Source: Draconibacterium orientale (lineage in GTDB: Bacteria; Bacteroidota; Bacteroidia; Bacteroidales; JAADGE01). From it: DNA of 48,842 nt. The stretch spans positions 1-48,842 of the forward strand of contig DYMH01000006.1 in assembly GCA_020721645.1 (NCBI GenBank). The letters are read 5' to 3'. Below, one piece after another: positions 24,332 through 32,866 of this stretch. Both the position numbers and the translations under genes were made by a program. The notes under the pieces were generated by a model that worked only from the letters and a program-made list of their open reading frames with translations, had not been told where the DNA came from and ran no database searches. Numbering within the stretch: position 1 is the stretch's first letter; every line of letters starts with the position of its first letter.

Positions 24332-24955
24332 TTATAGTTTATTTTTAAGAACACTATCGCTTATTGTTTTTTTTATCTTATTCCACGTCAATTGAGGGTC
24401 TTTTATCATGACCGGCCAGTCGGCTAAATCAACATCATCAAACCACACCAAACTTTTCAACACGTTAATATCGTTGGTTTGATTGTATTTTGTTTTGTAA
24501 AAACGGATCATTTCCGGTAATTGTATTTGCTGTAAAATATAAAAAATATCAATAAAATCCTTAACTCTTTGTCCGTTAGTGCAAACCGCATTCAATTTCA
24601 TAGCCGATATATCTTGTATCGATAACATTTTTATTTTTTCCGAAACATGCAAATCCGCTATATGTGGATATCGGTGTGCCAAAATATCAACCTGTACATT
24701 GTTTATACTGCCTTTTAATGTATTTGCCGCACTATAAAAGATTTTGAAATTAAAATCGTTTGAAATTTTTTCGAAAATATCTTGAGCATCAAAATTGAAA
24801 TTACAAAACAAATCGATATCAACAGATCTTCTGTGGCCCAGCCGGAGTGCTAATGCAGTTCCGCCTACCAGGTAAAATCCTTCAAGATATGGTTTCTCTT
24901 GTAATTTGATAATTAGGTCAAATGTTAATTGATCGACTGTTTTTTTGAATAGCAT
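24332..24955 (-). CDS. AbiEii-type nucleotidyltransferase toxin
   Basis: This complete 207-residue protein has FYLVGGTALALRLGHRRSVD then IDLFCNF, VDILAHRYPHI, IQDISAMKLNAVCTNGQRVK and FIDIFYILQQI. It is the same AbiEii subtype as 21302 (shared N-terminus ML-KT-xQ-T-D). It overlaps its partner gene by 31 bp. It is followed by truncated GT2 copy d. It is a probable toxin; nucleotide and target are unknown. Confidence 0.82.
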   Translation of the reverse strand: MLFKKTVDQLTFDLIIKLQEKPYLEGFYLVGGTALALRLGHRRSVDIDLFCNFNFDAQDIFEKISNDFNFKIFYSAANTLKGSINNVQVDILAHRYPHIADLHVSEKIKMLSIQDISAMKLNAVCTNGQRVKDFIDIFYILQQIQLPEMIRFYKTKYNQTNDINVLKSLVWFDDVDLADWPVMIKDPQLTWNKIKKTISDSVLKNKL

Positions 24956-25209
24956 TTGAATTGTTTTTTTGGAATTTTGAAATATAAGGAAAAAAAATTT
25001 AAAGTTTTGTCATCTAAAAAATTCAAACAACAAATCGTATTCATAATCGTTTCTTTTCCGTAAAAATTCATAATCAGCGAAAGTTCATCTGAATTCCCGA
25101 AATTTATCACACGCTCTATAATTAATCGTTGATTTTTTTGGGCATCCATTTTCGAAATATCGATATCCCAAAAATATACAGGGTTTATATGTTGCAATAT
25201 ATTTTCCAT
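24925..25209 (-). CDS. DUF6922-like antitoxin partner of AbiEii
   Basis: This 94-residue protein has YFWDIDISKMDAQKNQRLII, ERVINFGNSDELSL and FYGKETIMNTICCLNFLDDK, a clear DUF6922 pattern. It overlaps the toxin start by 31 bp. Truncated GT2 copy c lies upstream, separated by about 120 bp that holds no gene. The antitoxin role is inferred from gene order and the repeated pairing in this window. Confidence 0.75.
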   Translation of the reverse strand: MENILQHINPVYFWDIDISKMDAQKNQRLIIERVINFGNSDELSLIMNFYGKETIMNTICCLNFLDDKTLNFFSLYFKIPKKQFKCYSKKQSIN

Positions 25210-25329
25210 TTCCGAATTTTCTTTTTAGCCTTTTACAAAATTAATGCTTTTTGGTGTAATATGAATTTCAGAGCGTTTCTATTTTGCAGAGAATTGTTGT
25301 ATTCCTTTTTCGGAAAAGACTAACACCGC

Positions 25330-25401
25330 GAGCATCGCATTTTTTTGCAATCCTTTGGCATTGTTGAGGCTTACGGTGATTATGGAGAGTTTGGTGGGCA
25401 T
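25330..25401 (-). repeat. Truncated GT2-A 5' end (copy c)
   Basis: The ATG at 25401, 7 bp after the end of the frameshifted AbiEii gene, opens MPTKLSIITVSLNNAKGLQK and then loses similarity a few codons earlier than the other copies. It ends in an unrelated frame with a stop. It lies in the usual place at the head of a DUF6922/AbiEii cassette. Confidence 0.7.
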
Positions 25402-25408
25402 AAGTAAA

Positions 25409-26010
25409 TTAAAAATTTAGTGCTGTTTCAGTTAGAAACGTTTTGATTTTTTCATCTGATGGCTTTTCGTTTAAGTAAATAACGGGTTCGGAATTGTCTA
25501 TATCTTCGTAAAACGATAATTGTTCTAAAAGCAATTTAGCATTAAAAAAATTTCCGAAAACGATATCTGTATTGTCGATTATTTGATTTAAAGAGAAATG
25601 ATTTTTCAAAATAAAATATAAATCGACATAATCTTTCCATTTTGCTCGTCCGCCGAGAGCATAAGTCATCATGCTTGCTAAATTGAGCAAAGAAGGTAGT
25701 TTTATGATATTATTAAAATCAGTATCGGCCTCAATTTTGTGCGGAAATTGGAAAAAGGTCAATTTGACAGAATTAACAATTAGATGCATTTGGTCAAAAG
25801 CTTCATATATTACACGATAGGTATTATTATAGTATTTTTTATTTGAGTTCTTTTAATTTCGTCATACGAGAACAAATCAAAATCAATTGATGAACGATGT
25901 CCCAGATACAGTGCAATTTCTGTTCCACCGACAAGATAATATTTATTTGAAAATTGGTTGATTAACGGGAGTAATGCTTTTTGTTCTTCAGACAGGATAA
26001 ATATTTGCAT
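25409..26010 (-). pseudogene. AbiEii toxin, frameshifted
   Basis: The ATG at 26010 gives MQIFILSEEQKALLPLINQF and YYLVGGTEIALYLGHRSSID, the AbiEii core, then breaks at an A6 run near 25843. Shifting by one base continues KKYYNNTYRVIYEAFDQMHL into the listed ORF at 25789 (VKLTFFQFPHKI...FLTETALNF). A single-base slip thus splits an otherwise complete 200-residue toxin closely related to 22311-22922. A sequencing error in the homopolymer is an alternative. Confidence 0.75.
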
Positions 26011-26275
26011 GGCGTTTAAAATATAAATTGAAGAAATGAACGGTACTTTTATGGTAATTGACTCTTGAATTACTGACCTGTTTAAAAAATATTTTGGCAA
26101 CAGCATCTATTCCAAGAATTAGAAAAAGTTTTTTTAGTGATAATATTGTTCCGTAATTCAAAATAAATTCCACCAAAACTTCGTGGCTGATATTTTGTTT
26201 TTCCGCTTCGGGAGTATACCAAAATAAGTCCGAATTTTCGGCAATGAATTGTTTTATTTCAGGGGTGTTTTGCAC
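25988..26275 (-). CDS. DUF6922-like antitoxin partner of frameshifted AbiEii
   Basis: This 95-residue protein has a GTG start at 26275 (QNTPEIKQFIAENSDLFWYT). Its first half is almost identical to 22915-23187, and its second half (ILSLKKLFLILGIDAVAKIF) is different. It overlaps the toxin start by 23 bp. It may still be expressed although its toxin is broken. Confidence 0.68.
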   Translation of the reverse strand: MQNTPEIKQFIAENSDLFWYTPEAEKQNISHEVLVEFILNYGTILSLKKLFLILGIDAVAKIFFKQVSNSRVNYHKSTVHFFNLYFKRHANIYPV

Positions 26276-26365
26276 GGATCCGAATATTTTGCATGGCTTA
26301 TCGGCAAATTATTGTTATGCTTTATGCAAAGATATGAAATTTTCCTTTTACCCCTTATCAAAACC

Positions 26366-26745
26366 CTATATTTGTTCTAAAATATTGCGAAATGTTTCGC
26401 CGAATTTGGTGATGTTGGTTTTATAATCCGAAATTTCGGATTTGGGTTTGTAGTTTTCTAAAATTTGTGCAAGCTGTTTGGCATTTTCAGGCTCAAAGAA
26501 ATCGACATTTCGGTTAATTTGTTCGCGATGCACCCGAATGTCCGATAAAATAAGCGATTGATTCATTGCTTTTGCATCTTCTACAACAGTACTCCAACCT
26601 ACAAAAAGAGACGGCTGAATAATTGCTTGCGAATGTTTCATGAGTGCCAATTGGTCGATTCTGTCAATAAATCTGAGAAAACGAATATTGTCTTGAATAT
26701 TATTTTGTAAAACATAGTTTTGCAATTCGTTGAAAAATTCAGGGT
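26366..26745 (-). pseudogene. GT4 glycosyltransferase C-terminal fragment (copy b)
   Basis: This is the same fragment as at 23261-23652 (NNIQDNIRFLRFIDRIDQLA, MKHSQAIIQPSLFVGWSTVV, SLILSDIRVHREQI) with scattered substitutions, including the functional EGW to VGW change. The wzt-GT4 junction is identical to that of copy a, so the whole unit was copied after the fusion formed. Confidence 0.78.
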
Positions 26746-26753
26746 TTCTGTAA

Positions 26754-26906
26754 TCGGATTATTTGCCCGATCTTAAGTGTCGGGTCTTCCTTGCTGCGAA
26801 TTTTTGCAAACCATCGGTTGAGGTCGTGGCTGAGTGTTCCGGTATCTATTTGCCCGAGGCGGTACTGCTTGGAAAGATTCTCTATTTTAATGGCAATGTC
26901 GGACAA
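26754..26906 (-). pseudogene. W4: truncated 5' copy of wzt with promoter
   Basis: The TTG at 26906 begins the wzt frame (SDIAIKIENLSKQYRLGQID) and passes out of frame into the GT4 fragment after about 51 codons. The TATTTTTG box is at 26941-26948. The leader has three GAATTAT-type units. It is the copy closest to recO. The 240 bp between its promoter and the recO stop (27193) shows no gene. Confidence 0.82.
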
Positions 26907-27192
26907 AATAATTATGAATTATGAATTATGAATAGTGGGGCAAAAATAGTAAATTTTATTTGGTTTGAAAGGATAATAAAAATTCACTATGCGTTCTTTT
27001 TATTGTCGTTGAGATTATTTCTGCTGATTATCAAATTAATATCGTTAATGCAAAATCAATTTACATTTTTTTATTGGGAGCTATATCGTTTTCAATACTG
27101 TTTTCGGTTGCAAATATTTTTTTAAGTGCGTATTCAGTATAATGCGTGAAATAGCAGAGTGCTTTATATTTCTTAGCGACTGCATGCGTGTT

Positions 27193-27918
27193 TCATGTAA
27201 AAACACTTCTCAAAACTTCGAGCGATTTTAATTTCCCGCTTTTTTCGAGATGTAGATTATAGTATTCGATAAAAAAATCGAGGATTTCGTTGCGTTCGTA
27301 TGTCGATATTGAGAGTAAATGCGTGGAGTTGAGTAAGATATTGAAAAGCGAGTGAAGCAAGCGACTTTTTTCGGCATTTAAAAAATGAAGGTGTTGTGGT
27401 ATTCCGACAATAAATTTTCCTGAAATCATATCGAAAATTTGCCGTGAATCGGAATAGTTGTTTTCGGGAAAAAAACCTAAATGTCGGCAAAATTGAAGCA
27501 AAAAAATAATATGAAAATTAGCATACGATTCTTCCAACAAATCAAATATTTGTATCGACTTTTCGATAAAATTGAAACAGCGTGCATCGGCTTCGTTTTC
27601 TTTGAGTGCCCGGTCTATGATTTCGGCAAGAAAAAAGGCGATTGTTGTTTTTTGAATCGAATTGGGTAAGGAGTGTAAAGGCAGTGATACTGTGTATTCC
27701 TTTGCTTTTTGTAAACCAACTTCGGGCTTGTAATATGCTGTTAAATCGACAAGAAAGAGAGGTTGTAAAAGATTCGATTTCGATTTATTTTTCTTTGACC
27801 CGATTCCATAGATAAGATACGCTTGTTTCCCGAATTTTTCGGTGTATATGCGAACAATCATTGAATTATCGGCATATTTTTGTCGATACAGAACGATGCC
27901 TTTTGTTTGATGTAGCAT
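27193..27918 (-). CDS. recO: DNA repair protein RecO
   Basis: This 241-residue protein has the OB-fold start MLHQTKGIVLYRQKYADNSM, VRIYTEKFGKQAYLIYGIGS, and a helical C-terminal domain with FFLAEIIDRALKENE and LLQFCRHLGFFPENN. RecO binds ssDNA and RecR and loads RecA in the RecFOR pathway. It follows porZ by 2 bp. It marks the border between housekeeping genes and the polysaccharide locus. Confidence 0.88.
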   Translation of the reverse strand: MLHQTKGIVLYRQKYADNSMIVRIYTEKFGKQAYLIYGIGSKKNKSKSNLLQPLFLVDLTAYYKPEVGLQKAKEYTVSLPLHSLPNSIQKTTIAFFLAEIIDRALKENEADARCFNFIEKSIQIFDLLEESYANFHIIFLLQFCRHLGFFPENNYSDSRQIFDMISGKFIVGIPQHLHFLNAEKSRLLHSLFNILLNSTHLLSISTYERNEILDFFIEYYNLHLEKSGKLKSLEVLRSVFT

Positions 27919-27920
27919 TT

Positions 27921-30248
27921 TTAATTCACAAAAAGTATTTTTGTAACCATGGCTTTTGTTCCATCGTTATTAGCACAAAATACGAGATATACGCCTGTAT
28001 TTACGCGGTTTCCTGTAAATGTGTTGCCGTTCCAAATTGCCTGTCCGCCGAGTGCCGTGGTTTCAAAGACTAAGTTTCCGGCAATATCCGTAATTTTCAC
28101 ATTGGCATCAGCCAAAAGACCTGTTATGGTGATAATTCCTGAATAGTCCGGGCGAACGGGATTGGGAAATGCGTAAATATTTCCGAAATTCTCGCCGCCT
28201 TCGGTCGCTTCGGCACGGAATGCTACCATGCCCTTATCAGTTCCAAAATAGACTTCTCCGCTTTCGGGGTCAATTTTAATATCAACGATTGAGTTTGAAG
28301 GCAGCAGGCTGTTGTCTTGGCTGAAATGATATATTTCGTTGCGTCCGTCCGGAGAAACAAGAAAAACACCGGAATTTGAAGTGCCTATCCATTTTCTGTT
28401 TGCCCCGTCAACGGCTATACATGTAACATTTTCGGTAAACAGAAGATATTGTTCGGTTGTATCGTTTCCAACGGCAGTGAGTTGAATCCGGTCGGCATAA
28501 AAATCGGTTTCCGAAAAAACATTTTCCGGATTGTGATACACAACAACACCTTGGTCTGTTCCTACCCATATATCTTCATCTTTATCTTCGGCAATGCAAT
28601 TAACAACTTGGGCGATGGAATTATCATTAGAAATTTTAGGATAAAAAAGGGAATATTCGTCATCGTCCGGATTTTCGGGTGTTGCTTTGCTGTTGAAAGC
28701 AAATATGCCGCCGCCTCTTTGTATCTGAACCCAAATATTTCCGCTCGAAGTGATGAGAATTTGTCCCGTGGGTTTAAGTGTGAGTATTCCTCCAAAATTA
28801 TACGACAGCCAATTTCCTTTGTTCGACAGTACAGAAATCGGATTGTTTACCGTGGCATTAGAAATCCATAAATTTTTATCTTTATCGTATTTAATGGAAG
28901 CAATGCGGATTGTTCCCGGATATGCTCCCATATATTGCAGCGAACTGTTGGTTTGTGTATAATGATTGATTAATTTGTTATTCTCGTACTCGAATAAACC
29001 GTCGCCCCATGCTCCCATAAAAAATTTATCGGAGTCGAATGGATTGGGATAAATAGAATAAACATCGTGCCAACATTCGGACGGAATAATTGACAGCGTA
29101 TTTATTTTATCATAAATAGAAATTTCCGGTTTTCTGACAAGCGGTACCAAAGCCGAGCTATATCCCCCGGGAGTTGAATAAATTTTCCCGTTTGCAACGG
29201 CTATTTGTCCGATATAGTTTGACAGCGGACCATCGGGTGAAAGATTGTCGAATGTTGTGCCCGAAAAATTGTAAGTAACCAATCCGAAACGTGTATCTCC
29301 GATTCTTAAAAGATTTTCGTTTTCTAAGTATGAATCATTAAGGGAAATCGAATTTACCAAAGTATCATCGAAAGCATATTGATGAATATCGGTTTTCAAA
29401 ATTTCATTTCCAAAGATTTTTATTGAGTTTTTATCGGTAACTATCAATTTCCCGAATTGTTCGGATATTGAAAGTATTGTGTACTGTTGTGTATCGAAAA
29501 GATTCCAATTTTCTCCTTGTATTTTCAAAATCTGTGTGTTTCCGTTTGAGGTTTTCTGCGAAAGATAGATTTTTTGGTCATCTGCAAAAACTGCTGTTAC
29601 CGGATTGTTGTAATTCGGAAATAATGTCATCTGTTGCCAATTGCGATAATCGGCAAGATTTGTATTTGTTTTTTCGGCTTTCAGCAATCCGATGTCGGTT
29701 GCGGCATAAAAATAGGTATTGTCCTGTGCAAAATCATAGACATTTACCAGTGTCGCATTGGAACCTATGTACCACGTATCGGAAAATTCCATATTTTCTG
29801 TATCGAAAACCACAATGCCGAATCCGCAGGATAAGTATGCAAAATTATTGAAAAATGTTATCTTGTTGATTTCTTTATTCCCATTGATTTGTTTTCGTTT
29901 GATGTCGGGAAAGTTATAAATTTTGTTATCTTTTATAATATCAATATTGGAATTTTTATAGGTTATAAACAAACAATTGGTTGAGTTGTTGTATCGGGCT
30001 GATTTTATTTCACTTTCTGTAAGACCTTGAATTTTGCCTAATTTTTCAATTTCGGAGGTCGATTTATCGAAAGTAAAAATTCCTAAGTCGCAGGCACAGT
30101 AGATAAGATTTCCGTTATCTGCCAATGAATGCACATTGTTGTACGAAAAATGGTCTCGCCATTGCCCAATTGCAAGTTGTGCTTTACTTTGCAATGATAA
30201 TATCAAGAGGGATAATATTGATATTGATAAAAGAATCACTCGATTCAT
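27921..30248 (-). CDS. porZ: Type IX secretion system protein PorZ
   Basis: This 775-residue secreted protein has a signal peptide (MNRVILLSISILSLLILSLQ...A), two beta-propeller-like parts with repeated two-component-propeller motifs (KDKNLWISNATVN, KDEDIWVGTDQGVVVYH, NRKWIGTSNSGVFLV, SGEVYFGTDKGMVAF) and a C-terminal beta-sandwich sorting-type domain (ITDIAGNLVFET, GNRVNTGVYLVFC, KILFVN). The length and layout match PorZ, the surface component of the T9SS attachment complex that delivers anionic LPS to PorU. It therefore implies a T9SS in this organism and a functional link to surface glycan. It is in an operon with recO. Confidence 0.83.
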   Translation of the reverse strand: MNRVILLSISILSLLILSLQSKAQLAIGQWRDHFSYNNVHSLADNGNLIYCACDLGIFTFDKSTSEIEKLGKIQGLTESEIKSARYNNSTNCLFITYKNSNIDIIKDNKIYNFPDIKRKQINGNKEINKITFFNNFAYLSCGFGIVVFDTENMEFSDTWYIGSNATLVNVYDFAQDNTYFYAATDIGLLKAEKTNTNLADYRNWQQMTLFPNYNNPVTAVFADDQKIYLSQKTSNGNTQILKIQGENWNLFDTQQYTILSISEQFGKLIVTDKNSIKIFGNEILKTDIHQYAFDDTLVNSISLNDSYLENENLLRIGDTRFGLVTYNFSGTTFDNLSPDGPLSNYIGQIAVANGKIYSTPGGYSSALVPLVRKPEISIYDKINTLSIIPSECWHDVYSIYPNPFDSDKFFMGAWGDGLFEYENNKLINHYTQTNSSLQYMGAYPGTIRIASIKYDKDKNLWISNATVNNPISVLSNKGNWLSYNFGGILTLKPTGQILITSSGNIWVQIQRGGGIFAFNSKATPENPDDDEYSLFYPKISNDNSIAQVVNCIAEDKDEDIWVGTDQGVVVYHNPENVFSETDFYADRIQLTAVGNDTTEQYLLFTENVTCIAVDGANRKWIGTSNSGVFLVSPDGRNEIYHFSQDNSLLPSNSIVDIKIDPESGEVYFGTDKGMVAFRAEATEGGENFGNIYAFPNPVRPDYSGIITITGLLADANVKITDIAGNLVFETTALGGQAIWNGNTFTGNRVNTGVYLVFCANNDGTKAMVTKILFVN

Positions 30249-30315
30249 AATTTGTATTTTTTTAGCGGGATAAATGAAATATAAAAAGAAACGGGAAAAA
30301 AACGGAGTTCGTATT

Positions 30316-30894
30316 TTATTTGATATTTTTTAGAAAATCGACTAATTTACCTACCGCAATACCGCGATGACTGATAGCATTTTTAAGTTCCGATGACATT
30401 TGTGCGTAGGAAACCGTGTATCCTTCGGGAATAAAGACCGGGTCGTATCCAAATCCAGATTGTCCGTTGCGATTTTCGGCAATTGTTCCGTTTACAATAC
30501 CTTCAAAAAAATATTCTTTCCCATTTAATATCAATGAGATAACTGTCTTGAAACGTGCTTTTCTGTTTGTTTGTCCTTGCATTTTGGACATTACTTTGAG
30601 CAAATTGTCCTCAAACGAAACATTTTTTCCGGCATACCGAGCCGAATAAACTCCGGGTTCGCCGTTCAATGCTTCAATTTCCAAACCTGTATCATCGGCA
30701 AAACAATCGTATCCGTAATTGTTTTTCAGGTAATGAGATTTTTGCGAGGCATTGCCTTCAATTGTGGGGCAGGTTTCCGGAATTTCTTCGCGACAATTAA
30801 TGTCTTCGGTACTGAGTATTTCAAAGTTGCTGCCAAGTATTTCTCGAACTTCACGCAGCTTGTGTAAATTATTTGTTGCAAAGACTAATTTCAT
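30316..30894 (-). CDS. rdgB: Non-canonical purine NTP pyrophosphatase (RdgB/HAM1)
   Basis: This protein of about 192 residues starts MKLVFATNNLHKLREVREIL (ATG at 30894; the track's longer form uses a TTG). It has DCFADDTGLEIEALNGEPGV, YSARYAGKN, SGFGYDPVFIPEG and SHRGIAV, the complete ITPase signature. It hydrolyses ITP, dITP and XTP to monophosphates and so keeps modified purines out of DNA and RNA. It is cytoplasmic. Confidence 0.9.
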   Translation of the reverse strand: MKLVFATNNLHKLREVREILGSNFEILSTEDINCREEIPETCPTIEGNASQKSHYLKNNYGYDCFADDTGLEIEALNGEPGVYSARYAGKNVSFEDNLLKVMSKMQGQTNRKARFKTVISLILNGKEYFFEGIVNGTIAENRNGQSGFGYDPVFIPEGYTVSYAQMSSELKNAISHRGIAVGKLVDFLKNIK

Positions 30895-31047
30895 CGTTTT
30901 TTTTAGCAAATGTACTTTTTCAATGTTTGATAAAAAATAATTTTCACTTTTTTTAAAAAAAATGGCAATGGTTGGGTGTTATTTTTTATCGAACGGTATA
31001 AAAATCAATTAAATTTGAGAGTAAAATCTTGTCTGTTTTCACATTGT

Positions 31048-32190
31048 TTATTCAGTCTTTTGTCCGGGATTTTGTAAGAGAAAATAAAGAAAAAAAGGAA
31101 TGCAGAGAATGAAATACGAAATGTCGGCTTTATTTCCAAAATATGCCGATTGAAATCCATAAAAATAAATTTCCCAAATAAAATATACCGAAATGGTAAA
31201 AAACAGAGATATGCCGCTGTAAAAATAGACATCTTGGGTGTTCCGAATAAAAAAATATAAGCCCAAACTAGCAAAAATACAAAAGACAGAAAGCCATGCC
31301 GGCATAAGATACGATGATTGAATGACGAAAGGATTCAATAATAAAAAATCCGAAAAGTGATTCACGATGAAGGGCAAAAAAGTGAGAGCGAAAGTCGTAA
31401 TTACAATAAGTGCTAATGTTAATATTTTGTGAAATTTGATTTTTTTATTTTTAATTAAGTAAAGCATAAGAATTGAATAGGGTATAACAAATACATTTCG
31501 TGTCGAAAGTAAAAGCCCGATAATAAGCCCGTTTATAAAAAGATGCTTAAAATTATTGTCAGTATTGGATTTTAAAAAATAAAAAATTGAAAACAAAACA
31601 AGGCTGCTGTTAGTGAAAATATTACTTCGCGTAACAACTTCCCATAAGTAAAATGCAGAAATAAGCAGCAAGAACAGCATTAAAGTACGGGTTCTTACAA
31701 ACTCTTTTGAATAATATAAGATGAAATAGAAAACAAGCAAACCTATTAATGAAAAATATCCTAAATCACCGACAAAATAGAAAGGCAATGCCAAAATAAA
31801 ATAAAACGGCATGGGACCCGGGTGATTTCCCATGTGAGATTTGGCAAAATAGGCATATTTCCTCTCAAAAAAATTATCCCAAAACGATGAAATAACACTC
31901 CACCTGTCCACATTCAATTGTTCTTGAGGAAGAAAATGAAAAACAAGAACAGAAAAACCAATAAAACCCAGAAGCATTATCGGATTAGAAATTTTTAAGA
32001 GCCGTTCATTTTTGAAATTGAATATTAGAGTTTGTTTTCGCCAAATCAGATAATAAATGCCCAAAATCCCAAGAGCTAAAAAGACGAAAAACGGTGTTAG
32101 GCGAATACCATATTTTATCAAAAAAAGAAAATTAATAAACAGGATAAAAAAAAATGAAATTTGAGTTTTACTTATGTTAAATAATTTCAT
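31048..32190 (-). CDS. Multi-spanning membrane protein, GT-C/GT39-like
   Basis: This 380-residue protein has about 9-10 hydrophobic segments. A conserved-looking loop, DRWSVISSFWDNFFERKYAY followed by FAKSHMGNHPGPMPFYFILA, resembles the first periplasmic loop of GT-C type (PMT/GT39-like) glycosyltransferases, in which an early acidic residue is catalytic. It would use a polyprenyl-linked sugar in the cytoplasmic membrane. It is not adjacent to the polysaccharide locus and is divergent to the gene at 32396. Family assignment is tentative. Confidence 0.55.
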   Translation of the reverse strand: MKLFNISKTQISFFFILFINFLFLIKYGIRLTPFFVFLALGILGIYYLIWRKQTLIFNFKNERLLKISNPIMLLGFIGFSVLVFHFLPQEQLNVDRWSVISSFWDNFFERKYAYFAKSHMGNHPGPMPFYFILALPFYFVGDLGYFSLIGLLVFYFILYYSKEFVRTRTLMLFLLLISAFYLWEVVTRSNIFTNSSLVLFSIFYFLKSNTDNNFKHLFINGLIIGLLLSTRNVFVIPYSILMLYLIKNKKIKFHKILTLALIVITTFALTFLPFIVNHFSDFLLLNPFVIQSSYLMPAWLSVFCIFASLGLYFFIRNTQDVYFYSGISLFFTISVYFIWEIYFYGFQSAYFGNKADISYFILCIPFFLYFLLQNPGQKTE

Positions 32191-32395
32191 GTTACAATTA
32201 TTTTAGAAATGAAGAATCACAAAATCGGTCGAAAACTCAAAATTATGAATAATATTTACATTTTAAGATATAAGTTTTCTATAAATTCATTTATATCTAC
32301 ATAAGGAATGCAGACGATAAATATTTGAAACCACAAATTACATATCAATCCCGGTACAAAATTTGAATTATATATGAAATAAAATAATCTCTATC

Positions 32396-32866
32396 ATGTC
32401 AGTAAAAATTATACAACTCAAAAATTTCTTCTTTTTAATCTCATTTTTTCTTGTTTTTGCCCAAAACAAAGCCTTTTCGCAATCAATTATTATCCCCGAG
32501 AAAGTACAATGGCGTGCCGATCGTACCGAAGTATCGCTTAAAACCGGTTTTGATGTAGGTATCGATGCCCCAAAATCATTGACATTGGAATTGATATTCA
32601 GTAACGAGCTGTTAAAAGAAATTCCAAAAGATAAATTATCGTTTGAGTTTCGCTGGTTTCATTATTATTCCACACGAAAAGATTTTATGGATTCATACAC
32701 AATACCTTATGACAAGGATAAGCCTGAAACCGGCAATTTTTTTTCCATTTCATCGACACGTAAAAACATTACTCGAGGTTGGTGGGAAGTGCAGGTTATT
32801 TCCAAACTCGATGAAAAAGAAGTTCAATACAAGGAACTAAAAAAATTTCAAATATATATTAAGTAA
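32396..32866 (+). CDS. Secreted protein of unknown function
   Basis: This 156-residue protein has a signal peptide (FFFLISFFLVFAQNKAFSQS). The mature part (VQWRADRTEVSLKTGFDVGI, FRWFHYYSTRKDFM, TRGWWEVQVISKLDEKEVQY) looks like an all-beta domain. No family was recognised. It is plus-strand and monocistronic, with a 205-bp AT-rich upstream region. The terminator-like hairpin at 33064-33090 lies about 200 bp downstream. It is likely periplasmic or on the cell surface. Confidence 0.65.
   Translation: MSVKIIQLKNFFFLISFFLVFAQNKAFSQSIIIPEKVQWRADRTEVSLKTGFDVGIDAPKSLTLELIFSNELLKEIPKDKLSFEFRWFHYYSTRKDFMDSYTIPYDKDKPETGNFFSISSTRKNITRGWWEVQVISKLDEKEVQYKELKKFQIYIK

Noticed and set aside
242-26950. Integron or CRISPR-like array as explanation for the regularly spaced repeats
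   Set aside because: No integrase or Cas gene is present. The repeats are protein-coding gene starts of several different genes, without attC-type structure or short uniform spacers.
242-26950. Invertible (shufflon-like) phase-variation system
   Set aside because: The copies are direct, not inverted, repeats on one strand, and no invertase gene is seen. Deletion or duplication between copies remains possible.
26928-27125. 65-residue plus-strand ORF between W4 and recO
   Set aside because: It starts inside the wzt promoter repeat and reads as AT-rich non-coding DNA.
29468-29851. 127-residue plus-strand ORF
   Set aside because: It is antisense to porZ, whose frame is continuous and has clear propeller motifs.
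31005-31274. 89-residue minus-strand ORF
   Set aside because: It overlaps the membrane glycosyltransferase-like gene in another frame and has no independent support.
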